Part shown: positions 44,874 through 53,370 of the stretch, one piece after another
Layout: every line of letters starts with the position of its first letter
Numbering within the stretch: position 1 is the stretch's first letter
From: Vreelandella hamiltonii
Lineage (GTDB): Bacteria; Pseudomonadota; Gammaproteobacteria; Pseudomonadales; Halomonadaceae
Direction: 5' to 3'
NCBI RefSeq assembly: GCF_014651775.1
Contig: NZ_BMXN01000016.1
Span: forward strand, 779-64,778
Length of the DNA: 64,000 nucleotides
Program-made: the position numbers and the translations under genes
Notes under the pieces: generated by a model
Database searches by the model: none
Told to the model about the DNA's origin: nothing
The model's input: only the letters and a program-made list of their open reading frames with translations

Positions 44874-45455
44874 ATGGATTCTAACCGATTGCAGGACTTG
44901 CAGCAGGCTTTGCAGCACCGTTCGCTATGGGATTTTGCGCTGGCCTTTTATGCTCAGCCCGGTGTGGAGCAGGCGTGCTTGACGCTGCAGGACGCCGCCG
45001 ATGTCGATGTCTGCGAGCTGTTGCTGCATGGATGGCTGTATTGCCACGGCCTTCAGGCCAGGCGCGAGGCGCTTGCCGATATCAGCCGTGAGCGAGCGCA
45101 TTGGCAGGGCCAGTTTACCGAGCCATTACGTCATCTACGCCGTGAATTGAAGCGTCAGGCGGCCGAGGACGAGGCCATCGATGCGTTGCGCAAGACCATC
45201 AAGACCGCCGAGCTGCAGGCCGAGCGTGTAAATCTTCAACGTTGGCAGCAGTGGGCTCAGGCGCCTGAGCATGCCTCGCAGCGTTTGGAAGAAGTCGTTG
45301 CTAGTCAGCAAGATGGCAGCATTTGGCTGCAAAATAGGCTTTTTTTGGCCGATGTTGACAGCGCTTCACTGCATGATTTACGCGTGCGCGATGACATCGC
45401 TGCTGCGCTGGAATGCCTGGCAAGTCGGCTTGACCACTGTAAATCACCACGCTAG
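44874..45455 (+). CDS. TIGR02444-like conserved protein
   Basis: A 193-residue protein with SLWDFALAFYAQPGVEQACLTLQDAADVDVCELLLHGWLY, the family opening, then a helical body with repeated Arg/Glu/Gln and RNLQRW-like segments. Members are found beside yheS-type ABC-F genes in gammaproteobacteria and lack an assigned function. Its ATG is 29 bases from the divergent ABC-F start, so the two genes must share a very compact promoter region. Confidence 0.8.
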   Translation: MDSNRLQDLQQALQHRSLWDFALAFYAQPGVEQACLTLQDAADVDVCELLLHGWLYCHGLQARREALADISRERAHWQGQFTEPLRHLRRELKRQAAEDEAIDALRKTIKTAELQAERVNLQRWQQWAQAPEHASQRLEEVVASQQDGSIWLQNRLFLADVDSASLHDLRVRDDIAAALECLASRLDHCKSPR

Positions 45456-45506
45456 CCTGAAATTAGGCTGTTTTTGGGCAACCCGTGCCAATTGTGCGGC
45501 GATCGC

Positions 45507-45561
45507 CCGCTAACCCACAGCAATGAGTCAATCGGCAAAAGCGTTTCTGCGTGGTTAGCGG
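45507..45561. repeat. 9-base inverted repeat upstream of teaA
   Basis: CCGCTAACC (45507-45515) and GGTTAGCGG (45553-45561) flank a 37-base segment, 80 bases before the teaA ATG. It may be an operator pair or a hairpin; a transcript-level role is not shown. Confidence 0.4.
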
Positions 45562-45640
45562 ATGACCAGACAGCACTGGACAGATAACACCAAATTCATG
45601 CTCGCTCATAGAGCGTGCTACCACTGCCAGGGAACTCTGT

Positions 45641-46687
45641 ATGAAGCCAAACAAGTTTGTTTCGACCCGTTCACTCACCACGAAACTCATCACGTCCGCG
45701 AGCGTAGGTGCTCTGCTGCTGGGCCTGAGCGCTGCCGCGCAGGCAGACAACTGGCGCTATGCCCATGAAGAGTACGAAGGCGACGTTCAGGACGTCTTTG
45801 CCATTGCGTTCAAGGAGTACGTGGAAGAGAACTCCGACCACACCGTTCAGGTGTATCGCTTTGGTGAGTTGGGCGAGTCCGACGACATCATGGAGCAGAC
45901 TCAGGCGGGCATTCTGCAGTTCGTCAACCAGTCTCCCGGTTTCACGGGGGCGCTGATCCCCGAAGCGCAAATCTTCTTCGTGCCTTACCTGCTGCCCACC
46001 GATGAAGAAACGGTCATCGAGTTCTTCAACTCCAGCACCGCGATCCATGAAACCTTCCCGGAGCTCTACGCAGAGCAGGGTCTGGAGCTGCTGAAGATGT
46101 ACCCAGAGGGTGAGATGGTCGTCACCCTCGACGAGCCGTTTACTTCGCCAGACGAGCTGCGTGGCAAGAACATCCGCACCATGACCAACCCGCTGCTGGC
46201 GGAAACCTACCGCGCCTTTGGTGCCAGCCCCACGCCGCTGCCTTGGGGTGAGGTCTATGGTGGCCTGCAAACCAACATTCTGCAGGGCCAGGAAAACCCC
46301 ATCTTCTGGATCGAGTCGGGCGGCCTGTATGAAGTCTCCCCCAACCTGGTGTTCACCGGCCATGGCTGGTTCACCACCGCCATGATGGCCAACCAGGACT
46401 TCTTCGAAGGTCTCTCGGAAGATGACCAGCAGCTGGTGCGTGATGCCACGGAAGCGGCTTACGAGCACACCATGGAGCACATCTCGGGCTTGGCTGACGA
46501 GTCACTGGAGAAAATCCAGGCCGCCTCCGATGACGTGACCGTGACCCGTCTCGATGAAGAGCAGATTCAAGCCTTCCGCGAGCGTGCGCCCCAGGTAGAA
46601 GAGCGCTTCGTGGAGATGACTGGCGAGCGCGGTGCGGCACTGCTCGAGCAGTTCAAGGAAGACCTCGAAGCGGTGACCAGCAACTGA
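45641..46687 (+). CDS. teaA: ectoine TRAP transporter substrate-binding protein TeaA
   Basis: A 348-residue binding protein. The signal peptide ends AAAQA and the mature chain starts DNWRYAHEEYEGDVQDVF, matching TeaA of Halomonas elongata as I remember it. The Glu at mature position 9 and aromatics at mature 66 (Phe), 167 (Trp), 188 (Trp) and 209 (Phe), which I recall as the ectoine pocket, are present at precursor 44, 101, 202, 223 and 244. TeaA captures ectoine and hydroxyectoine in the periplasm for uptake and recovery of leaked osmolyte. A terminator-like hairpin lies between it and teaB. Confidence 0.95.
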   Translation: MKPNKFVSTRSLTTKLITSASVGALLLGLSAAAQADNWRYAHEEYEGDVQDVFAIAFKEYVEENSDHTVQVYRFGELGESDDIMEQTQAGILQFVNQSPGFTGALIPEAQIFFVPYLLPTDEETVIEFFNSSTAIHETFPELYAEQGLELLKMYPEGEMVVTLDEPFTSPDELRGKNIRTMTNPLLAETYRAFGASPTPLPWGEVYGGLQTNILQGQENPIFWIESGGLYEVSPNLVFTGHGWFTTAMMANQDFFEGLSEDDQQLVRDATEAAYEHTMEHISGLADESLEKIQAASDDVTVTRLDEEQIQAFRERAPQVEERFVEMTGERGAALLEQFKEDLEAVTSN

Positions 46688-46745
46688 TTCATGGCAAGGG
46701 CTTGGCAGGGCTGACGCCCACAATGCCCGCAAATGCTTGAAAGCA

Positions 46746-46776
46746 AAAGGGGTGGCCAAGTGCTGCCCCTTTTTTG
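46746..46776 (+). terminator. hairpin with T-run between teaA and teaB
   Basis: AAAAGGGG and CCCC-TTTT pair around a 13-base loop and are followed by further T. It is a good intrinsic terminator inside the tea locus, suggesting partial termination so that binding protein exceeds permease. Confidence 0.75.
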
Positions 46777-46916
46777 TTCACCACTCCGTGAAGAGCAACA
46801 CCCTTCAAGCGTGACGCAGGGTGCGGCTAATCAGCGTTGAATGGTGGGCTGAGTCGAGCCGCTACAGTAGCAAGGTAGACCGACAAGTGTAACGGGAACA
46901 GAGAGGAACAACTCCA

Positions 46917-47504
46917 ATGGATATGAGCGAAGATGATATTGCTGAAAAACAGTATCGCTCTATGCTGCCTGGGCTGCTGGGTACCGTTGATACGTGGATC
47001 AGCAAGGCCGAAGCCTTCATCTTGGCCTCGGGTGTCATTCTGATGGCCATCAACACCGTGGCCAACGTCATTGGCCGCTTCGTGTTTGGTGAAAGCCTGC
47101 ACTTTTCCGAAGAGGTCAACCGCATGCTGATCGTGCTGGTGACCTTCGCCGGGATTGGCTATGCCGCTCGGCATGGTCGGCATATCCGCATGTCGGCGAT
47201 CTACGATGCCCTGCCCACGGGCGGTCGCCGCGCGCTGATGGTCTTCATCAGTCTGTTTACGGCGCTAGTGATGTTCGTGCTGTGCTACTTCTCGATTGGT
47301 TATATCGACACCATCATGAGCCGAGGCCGTAGCTTGCCCTCCACGGGCATTCCTGCCTGGTGGATGTACGTCTGGGTGCCGGTGGGCTTTGCCGTTACCG
47401 GTATTCAGTACGTCATGACGGCGATCACTAACCTGCTTTCGAAGGATGTGTACCTGTCCACGCATGTGGTGGACGGCTACAAGGACACCGAAACCGAAGT
47501 CTAG
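46917..47504 (+). CDS. teaB: ectoine TRAP transporter small permease TeaB
   Basis: A 195-residue membrane protein with four helices. EAFILASGVILMAINTVANVIGRFV and FSEEVNRMLIVLVTFAGIGYAARHGRHIRMSAIYD, which contains the small-subunit signature, are followed by two more hydrophobic spans. It links TeaA and TeaC in the inner membrane. It starts 229 bases after teaA; GAGAGGAAC precedes the ATG. teaC begins 17 bases later. Confidence 0.93.
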   Translation: MDMSEDDIAEKQYRSMLPGLLGTVDTWISKAEAFILASGVILMAINTVANVIGRFVFGESLHFSEEVNRMLIVLVTFAGIGYAARHGRHIRMSAIYDALPTGGRRALMVFISLFTALVMFVLCYFSIGYIDTIMSRGRSLPSTGIPAWWMYVWVPVGFAVTGIQYVMTAITNLLSKDVYLSTHVVDGYKDTETEV

Positions 47505-47521
47505 GCAGCGAGGAAACACGC

Positions 47522-48805
47522 ATGACTGCGACGATAATTACCCTCATGATCGTGCTGCTGCTGCTCGGCTTCCCGATGATGATCCCCTTGATGACCGCGG
47601 CCTTCGTGGGATTTTTCATGAGCTTCGGCGGCCTGGGCCAGATGGAAACGCTCATTCAGCAGATGATGCGCGGCATCAGCCCCACCGCGCTGATTGCGGT
47701 GCCCATGTTCATTCTGGCAGCCGACATCATGACCCGCGGGCAGTCGGCCAATCGATTGATCGACATGGTGATGACCTTCGTGGGCCACATCAAAGGCGGC
47801 CTGGCCGTCAGTACGGCGGTCTCCTGCACGCTGTTTGGTGCCGTGTCCGGGTCTACCCAGGCCACCGTGGTGGCCGTGGGCTCCCCGTTGCGCCCGCGCA
47901 TGCTGAAGGCAGGCTACAAAGATCCCTTCACCCTGGCGCTGATCATCAACTCCAGCGACATCGCCTTTTTGATACCGCCCAGTATCGGCATGATCATTTA
48001 CGGGGTGGTATCACAAACGTCGATTGCCGAGCTGTTCATTGCCGGTATCGGGCCCGGCCTGCTGATTTTGGCCATGTTTTCTGCCTATTGCATCATCTAC
48101 GCCATCGTCAACAAGGTGCCCACCGAGCCCAAGGCCAGCTGGAAAGAGCGAGCCGTGGCCGTGCAAAAGGCGCTTTGGCCACTAGGTTTTCCAGTGCTGA
48201 TCGTCGGTGGTATTTACGGTGGGGTATTTAGCCCGACCGAGGCGGCAGCGGCCTGTGTGCTGTACGCCTTCCTGCTGGAATTCGTGATTTTCCGCTCGCT
48301 GAAGCTGCCGGACATGTTCACCATTGCCAAGTCCACGGGCTTGATCACCGCCGTGGTGTTTATCCTGGTGGCGGCAGGCAACGGCTTCTCGTGGATCATC
48401 TCGTTTGCCCAGATCCCGCAGACGATTCTGGGCACCTTCGGAATCAATGAAGCGGGGCCCGTGGGCGTGCTGGTGGCCATTTCGATCGCCTTCTTCGTGG
48501 CCTGCATGTTCGTCGATCCCATCGTGGTGATTCTAGTGCTGACCCCCATTTTTGCACCGGCGATTGCGGCTTCGGGGCTGGACCCGGTTCTGGTGGGGGT
48601 ACTGATCACCCTGCAGGTGGCCATTGGCTCGGCAACGCCGCCCTTTGGGTGTGACATCTTTACCGCCATTGCGATTTTCAAGCGGCCTTACCTGGAAGTG
48701 ATCCGCGGCACGCCGCCCTTCATTTTCATGCTGATTCTCGCGGCGGCCCTGATCATCATGTTCCCGCAGATTGCGCTGTTCCTGCGCGACCTTGCATTCC
48801 GCTAG
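47522..48805 (+). CDS. teaC: ectoine TRAP transporter large permease TeaC
   Basis: A 427-residue large permease, the standard DctM length. Helices include LLLLGFPMMIPLMTAAFVGFFM, LAVSTAVSCTLFGAVSGSTQATVVAVG with the first re-entrant hairpin and SSDIAFLIPPSIGMIIYGV, and a late LQVAIGSATPPFGCDIFTA. It drives Na+-coupled uptake of the osmolyte brought by TeaA. teaD follows after 15 bases. Confidence 0.94.
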   Translation: MTATIITLMIVLLLLGFPMMIPLMTAAFVGFFMSFGGLGQMETLIQQMMRGISPTALIAVPMFILAADIMTRGQSANRLIDMVMTFVGHIKGGLAVSTAVSCTLFGAVSGSTQATVVAVGSPLRPRMLKAGYKDPFTLALIINSSDIAFLIPPSIGMIIYGVVSQTSIAELFIAGIGPGLLILAMFSAYCIIYAIVNKVPTEPKASWKERAVAVQKALWPLGFPVLIVGGIYGGVFSPTEAAAACVLYAFLLEFVIFRSLKLPDMFTIAKSTGLITAVVFILVAAGNGFSWIISFAQIPQTILGTFGINEAGPVGVLVAISIAFFVACMFVDPIVVILVLTPIFAPAIAASGLDPVLVGVLITLQVAIGSATPPFGCDIFTAIAIFKRPYLEVIRGTPPFIFMLILAAALIIMFPQIALFLRDLAFR

Positions 48806-48820
48806 CCGCCAGGAGCGCTT

Positions 48821-49264
48821 ATGTTCAACCGCATCTTGATTCCTGTGGATGGCTCCAAGGGAGCCATCAAGGCGCTGGAGAAGGCCGTTGGCCTGCACAT
48901 GCTCACTGGGGCAGAGCTCTACCTGCTGTGCGTGTTCAAGCATCACAGCCTGCTGGAAGCGTCGCTCTCCATGGTGAGACCCAACAAGCTCGACCTGCCG
49001 GACGATGCCTTGAAGGAGTACGCCACCGAAATTGCGGTGCACGCCAAGTCGCATGCCATCGAACTGGGTGCCGATAGCCTGCGCGTGCGCGCTTTCGTCA
49101 AGGGCGGGCGCCCCTCGCGTACCATCGTGCGCTTTGCGCGCAAGCGGGAGTGCGATTTGATCGTGATCGGCGCCCAGGGCACCAACGGCGAGAAGAACCT
49201 GCTGTTGGGCAGCGTGTCCCAGCGCGTGGCTGGGGCGGCACACTGCCCTACGCTAGTGGTGTAA
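48821..49264 (+). CDS. teaD: universal stress protein TeaD
   Basis: A 147-residue single UspA domain. [20 protein letters not shown] gives the Asp-rich nucleotide site and [33 protein letters not shown] carries the G-2x-G-9x-G-type ATP loop. In H. elongata the teaD product binds ATP and lowers TeaABC activity, tying osmolyte uptake to cell state; the same role is inferred here from position and type. A terminator follows. Confidence 0.93.
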   Translation: MFNRILIPVDGSKGAIKALEKAVGLHMLTGAELYLLCVFKHHSLLEASLSMVRPNKLDLPDDALKEYATEIAVHAKSHAIELGADSLRVRAFVKGGRPSRTIVRFARKRECDLIVIGAQGTNGEKNLLLGSVSQRVAGAAHCPTLVV

Positions 49265-49304
49265 ACCTCTGCGGCATCCTGTTGTCTGAAGAGAACGCCT
49301 GAAC

Positions 49305-49356
49305 AACACCCGCCGCGTCAGGTAATGCAGCCTGACGCGGCGGGTGTTAGTCTTTA
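49305..49356 (+). terminator. intrinsic terminator of the tea locus
   Basis: An 18-base perfect stem AACACCCGCCGCGTCAGG / CCTGACGCGGCGGGTGTT with an eight-base loop, then AGTCTTTAG. Confidence 0.9.
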
Positions 49357-49405
49357 GAGATTCGACAACACGTTGGCGCGCTGCGCCGCTGGATAAGGTT
49401 TTTCC

Positions 49406-50086
49406 ATGAAAGCACTTGTGACTTCTACTGCCCTGACTGGTTTGTTGCTGGTAGCACCGTTCGCCGCCGCAGCCCCCGAGACCGACGAGCAACGCCTGGC
49501 TTACAGCCTGGGGGTGACGTTGGGCGAGAGCATGCAGGCGGATATCGAAGATCTGGATCTCGATGCCTTCACCGATGGCATGCGCGACGTTTTCGACGGC
49601 AATGAGCTGGCGATGAGCGAAGAAGAGATGATGGAAGCGCTGATGAACTTCCAGGAAAGCTCCATGGAGGCCCGCGAGCAGCAGGCCGCTGAAATTGCCC
49701 AGCTGAACCTGGAAGAAGGCCAGGCCTTCCTGGAAGAGAACGCCGAGCGTGAGGGTGTGGAAGTCACCGAGTCGGGCCTTCAATATGAAGTGCTGGAGTC
49801 TGGCGATGGCGACACGCCCGGACCTGAAGATACCGTGGAAGTGAACTACGAAGGCATGCTGCTGGATGGCACCGTGTTCGATAGCTCCTTCGAGCGTGGC
49901 CAGTCGGTCAGTTTCCAGGTGAATCAGGTCATCGAAGGTTGGCAGGAAGCGCTGCAACTGATGAGCGTGGGCGACAGCTGGATGCTCTATATCCCTGCCG
50001 AGCTGGCTTACGGCGAGCGCGGTCAAGGTCCGATCGGTCCGAACGAGATGCTCACTTTCCGCGTTGAACTGCTGGGCGTCGAGTAA
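49406..50086 (+). CDS. FKBP-type peptidyl-prolyl isomerase (Mip/FkpA type)
   Basis: A 226-residue periplasmic foldase. A signal peptide to about 22 is followed by the acidic Mip-like dimerisation domain (QRLAYSLGVTLGESM, then a long helix rich in Glu) and a C-terminal FKBP domain with VEVNYEGMLLDGTVFDSSFERG, VIEGWQEALQLMSVGDSW and IPAELAYGERGQGP. It speeds proline isomerisation of exported proteins. The next gene starts three bases after its stop. Confidence 0.92.
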   Translation: MKALVTSTALTGLLLVAPFAAAAPETDEQRLAYSLGVTLGESMQADIEDLDLDAFTDGMRDVFDGNELAMSEEEMMEALMNFQESSMEAREQQAAEIAQLNLEEGQAFLEENAEREGVEVTESGLQYEVLESGDGDTPGPEDTVEVNYEGMLLDGTVFDSSFERGQSVSFQVNQVIEGWQEALQLMSVGDSWMLYIPAELAYGERGQGPIGPNEMLTFRVELLGVE

Positions 50087-50089
50087 CCC

Positions 50090-51172
50090 ATGCCTGCCGC
50101 CACTCCCTATCGCCTGCTGGGCGTATTGATGCTCATGGGCGGCAGTGCTGCCCATGCTCAGGCGGAAACGCCGCCAACTGACCTGCCTGCGTTGGGTGCG
50201 ATGCCCGAGGCTGCTTCAGTGGTGGGCGTTTCGTCGGGGGGCTACATGGCCACGCAGCTGGCCGTTGCCTGGCCGGAGCGTTTCAGCGGCGTTGGGGTGC
50301 TGGGCGCAGGCCCTTGGGGCTGTGCCCAGGGGGCGCTGAGCCTGGCGCTCAACCAGTGCATGATGACCCGCCGAGGCTTGCCTTCACTGGACACGCTGGA
50401 ACAGCGCCATGAGCGCTATATGGCGCTGGAGCAAGTAGGCAGCCGCGAGGCGCTGCGCCAGCTCAGAACCTACGTGTGGCATGGCGATGCCGATGCAACG
50501 GTTTCACCCGCGTTGGGTGATGTGTTAGCCAAACAGTGGCAAGGTTGGCTGGCAGAGCCCGACGAGCAGCTGCGCTATGTGCAGCGTGAAAACACCGGGC
50601 ACGGCTGGCCGGTGGCCATGCCCAAGGATGCTCCCATCGACCCGCAATCCCTGGGCGACTGCCACCTGGGCGGTGGTAGTCACGTACTGGCCTGTGGCGA
50701 CAATGTGGCCGCCGATATGCTGGACTGGCTCTACCCCGAGCGGCCAGTGCAGGAGAGTGAAGGCGAGTTACGGCGCTTCGATCAGTCCGAGTTTGCCGTC
50801 AAGGGCTTGGCCGATACGGGCTATGTCTTCGTACCCGAGGCGTGTGACGCGGGAGGCTGCCCCGTCACCGTGGCGTTGCATGGCTGCCAGATGAATGACG
50901 AAGCGATTGGCGACACCTTTGCTCGCTACAGCGGCCTGAACCGCTGGGCCGAGGAGCACGGGCAGATCATCCTCTACCCCCAGACCGAAAGCAGCATGGC
51001 CAACCCGCAAGCCTGTTGGGACTGGTGGGGGTTTGCCGAAAGCACATGGCAAATCAACCCTTTGCATGACACCCGAGAAGGCACGCAGGCCAAAGCCCTG
51101 ATGGCCATGGTCGAGCGACTCCAAGAGGCGCCCGACGCTCCCGCAGAGGAAAGCGCGCAGGAGGCGGACTAG
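50090..51172 (+). CDS. exported PHB-depolymerase-type esterase, circularly permuted (type II)
   Basis: A 360-residue protein with a short signal peptide ending near AHAQAE. The lipase box GVSSGGYM with nucleophile Ser at about 48 is near the N-terminus, the Asp candidate is in HGDADATVSP (about 135), the His in ENTGHGWP (about 171) and the oxyanion Cys in VALHGCQMND (about 266), then YPQTESSMANPQACWDWWGF. Serine before oxyanion loop is the circularly permuted order known from the Penicillium funiculosum PHB depolymerase. No substrate-binding domain is seen, so oligomers or medium polyester could be substrates. It probably shares an operon with the FKBP gene. Confidence 0.85.
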   Translation: MPAATPYRLLGVLMLMGGSAAHAQAETPPTDLPALGAMPEAASVVGVSSGGYMATQLAVAWPERFSGVGVLGAGPWGCAQGALSLALNQCMMTRRGLPSLDTLEQRHERYMALEQVGSREALRQLRTYVWHGDADATVSPALGDVLAKQWQGWLAEPDEQLRYVQRENTGHGWPVAMPKDAPIDPQSLGDCHLGGGSHVLACGDNVAADMLDWLYPERPVQESEGELRRFDQSEFAVKGLADTGYVFVPEACDAGGCPVTVALHGCQMNDEAIGDTFARYSGLNRWAEEHGQIILYPQTESSMANPQACWDWWGFAESTWQINPLHDTREGTQAKALMAMVERLQEAPDAPAEESAQEAD

Positions 51173-51774
51173 CCGCCCAGCTCGCTCTCCAAGGCAGATT
51201 TCAACCCATGGGGGGTGGGCGAGTAGAGCACCCGCTGCAGGATGGTTCCCTCGCGGTTCACCAGAAACAGTGACGCACTATGGTCAATGGTATAGGCCAT
51301 GGCCGAATCCGGCGCCTCGACACGGCGCCAGATGACGCCATAGCGCTCGGCAACATCGCTCAACTGCTCCTGGCTGCCCACCAGCCCCACGAACTCCTCG
51401 CCGAAAAACTGCATGTATTCATTCATGCGCTCCAGCGTATCGCGTTCCGGGTCCACGGTGATCATCACCGGCACCACACGCTCACGCTGCTGTTCGTCCA
51501 GCTGTGACAGCACTTGGCGCTTCACGGCCTGGTTCATGGGGCAGACGTCTGGGCAGTAGGTGTAACCGAAAGAGACCACGGCGATCTCGTCGTCATCCAG
51601 TTGGGTCAGCGTAAAGTCGCCATGGGTGGAGGGCATGGCGATGGGACCGCCTTGCGGCTCGCCGTCGTTCGACGGGGTGGCCAGCTGGTACATCCCGACG
51701 GCGCTGACCGTCAACAGGACCCCCAGCAGTGCCAATCCCCACACCAGCGGTTTACGTTTATTTGCTGCGGCCAT
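51169..51774 (-). CDS. SCO1/SenC family copper-binding protein
   Basis: A 201-residue membrane-anchored thioredoxin-fold protein. One helix (LVWGLALLGVLLTVSAVGMY) anchors it. The copper site is CPDVCP (Cys-x3-Cys) at about 88-93 and the His of IDHSASLFLV. It is probably involved in CuA assembly of cytochrome c oxidase. AAGGAG sits eight bases before the ATG at 51774, overlapping the stop of the upstream gene, so the pair is coupled. Its 3' end overlaps the esterase gene by four bases. Confidence 0.9.
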   Translation of the reverse strand: MAAANKRKPLVWGLALLGVLLTVSAVGMYQLATPSNDGEPQGGPIAMPSTHGDFTLTQLDDDEIAVVSFGYTYCPDVCPMNQAVKRQVLSQLDEQQRERVVPVMITVDPERDTLERMNEYMQFFGEEFVGLVGSQEQLSDVAERYGVIWRRVEAPDSAMAYTIDHSASLFLVNREGTILQRVLYSPTPHGLKSALESELGG

Positions 51775-51778
51775 GCCT

Positions 51779-52330
51779 TCAGCTCCTTGTGACATCGAAA
51801 TCGAACCAGCTACCCAGTTTGCCCTCGGGCGTATCGAGAATGACCCGTGCTCGCCAGGGCATGACGTCCTGGGTGCAAATGCCCACCTGACCCTGGCCAT
51901 GGAAATGGCCGGGCGCCGTTTCGGTGAGCGTGAAACGGTGCAAGCCCATGTCCATGTCTCGGCCCACGAAGTCGACGGTCACCTGACTGGCGCTGACGCC
52001 GTCCACTTCGACGTCCAGAGGCAGCACTTCCAGCGCCTGGATACGCCCATGGGCATCGATGGAGAGGGATAGGTGACCCTTGTCTCCCAGCGTTGCCGAA
52101 CATTGGCTAGTATGCAAGTTGCACTCACCGCTGGGCGAGAACCAGACCACATCGCTGTCGCCCTTCAGCCAGTTGGCAAAGGCATACCAGGTGCAGGCCG
52201 CCAGCGCGAGGCCCGTGACCAGTATCAACACTTTCAGCGCTGGAAAACCCGTCAGCTCGACGGGTTTAGGCAATTTCTTCATGGCAGAATAGTCGCTACG
52301 CAAGCCGTGAGGCGGGGAAGTTGGATTCAT
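51779..52330 (-). CDS. FixH/YtkA-like single-span membrane protein
   Basis: A 183-residue protein of uncertain start; ATGs at 52330 and 52282 are both possible and neither has a good ribosome site. One hydrophobic helix (ALKVLILVTGLALAACTWYAF) precedes a periplasmic beta-rich domain with LPLDVEVDGVSASQVTVDFVGRDMDMGLHRFTL, then GHFHGQGQVGICTQDVMPWRARVIL. The MDMG and HFHG segments recall FixH/YtkA copper-linked domains. It is immediately upstream of and coupled to the SCO gene, hinting at a joint role in copper delivery to an oxidase. This is inference; I do not know a named family. Confidence 0.65.
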   Translation of the reverse strand: MNPTSPPHGLRSDYSAMKKLPKPVELTGFPALKVLILVTGLALAACTWYAFANWLKGDSDVVWFSPSGECNLHTSQCSATLGDKGHLSLSIDAHGRIQALEVLPLDVEVDGVSASQVTVDFVGRDMDMGLHRFTLTETAPGHFHGQGQVGICTQDVMPWRARVILDTPEGKLGSWFDFDVTRS

Positions 52331-52390
52331 GGTAACAGCTATCCAGCGGATGTCGCTGTGCTGGGATGTCGCACTTGATAAGGAAAACAA

Positions 52391-53308
52391 ATGGAGAGTA
52401 TTACGGGCGCGCTTGGCCCCCTGTTTCTACTGATTCTGCTGGGCGTTCTACTAGGCAACCGCCGCTGGCCCAGCAGTGAGTTCTGGGTACAGATGGAGCG
52501 CTTGATCTACTTTGTGCTGTTCCCCGCCATGCTGGTGGGCACGTTGGCTACCGCGGACGTCAGTCAGGTTCCTGTCGGGCGGCTGGCGCTGGTGCTGCTG
52601 GGGGCGATGGCCCTGTTCGGTATGGCGCTCTGGCATTTTCGGGGCTGGTTGGCACTGGAGCCAGCGGCGTTCACGTCCGTCTTCCAGGGGGCCGTCCGTT
52701 TCAATACCTACGTGGGTGTCGCGGGTGCCGCCGCGCTGCATGGCAGCCTAGGAGCCACGACGGCTGCCGTGGCCGTGGCGCTGATGGTGCCTATCGTCAA
52801 CGTGATGTGCGTCGCCAGCTTTGTGGCAGCGGGCACCCTAGGCAGCGCCAGCGTGGGCAAAAGCGCCCTGGCGCTGATCAAGAATCCGCTGATTCTGGGC
52901 TGTCTGGTGGGGATTGCCTTGAACATGAGCGGCATCGGCCTGCCCGGCTGGAGCGAAGACACCGTCTCGCTGCTGGGGGGGGCTGCCTTGCCGCTGGGAC
53001 TGGTGGCGGTCGGGGTGGCGCTGCGCCCGCGTGCGTTGCTGCGCTTCGACCGCGGTGTGCTGGCCACCAATACCATCAAGCTGGTGCTGATGCCTGTATT
53101 GGTGCTGGTGTTGGCCTGGGCGTTGAGACTGGACCCCGTCAGCCGAGATGTGGCGCTGCTCTTTGCGGCGCTGCCCACGGCCACATCGGCCTATATCCTG
53201 GCGCGACAGTTGGGCGGCGATGCCGAGCTCATGGCGGCGATCATCACTGGACAGACGCTATTGGCGATGCTGACGCTGCCGATGTGGCTGCAATGGGTAG
53301 GAGGATAA
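52391..53308 (+). CDS. AEC-family auxin-efflux-carrier-type transporter
   Basis: A 305-residue membrane protein with about ten hydrophobic helices. LFLLILLGVLLGNRRWPSSEFW opens it, FQGAVRFNTYVGVAGAAALHG lies in the centre, and LIKNPLILGCLVGIALNMSGIGLPGW and ALPTATSAYILARQLGGDAELMAAIITGQTLLAMLTLP close it. Bacterial AEC proteins export small anions such as malate. It starts 60 bases from the opposing FixH-like gene. No substrate clue is near. Confidence 0.88.
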   Translation: MESITGALGPLFLLILLGVLLGNRRWPSSEFWVQMERLIYFVLFPAMLVGTLATADVSQVPVGRLALVLLGAMALFGMALWHFRGWLALEPAAFTSVFQGAVRFNTYVGVAGAAALHGSLGATTAAVAVALMVPIVNVMCVASFVAAGTLGSASVGKSALALIKNPLILGCLVGIALNMSGIGLPGWSEDTVSLLGGAALPLGLVAVGVALRPRALLRFDRGVLATNTIKLVLMPVLVLVLAWALRLDPVSRDVALLFAALPTATSAYILARQLGGDAELMAAIITGQTLLAMLTLPMWLQWVGG

Positions 53309-53336
53309 AAATAAATAAAAAGTATTCGCATTTGTG

Positions 53337-53366
53337 TTGACGTAGTAAATGAGAACTATTACATTG
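53337..53366 (+). promoter_or_regulatory. sigma-70 promoter overlapped by a Fur-like box
   Basis: -35 TTGACG (53337-53342), spacer of 17, -10 TACATT (53360-53365). The run AATGAGAACTATTACATT (53348-53365) matches the GATAAT-repeat Fur consensus at about 12 of 19 positions and covers the spacer and -10, the usual location of a repressor. The predicted start is near 53371. Confidence 0.6.
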
Positions 53367-53370
53367 TGGG

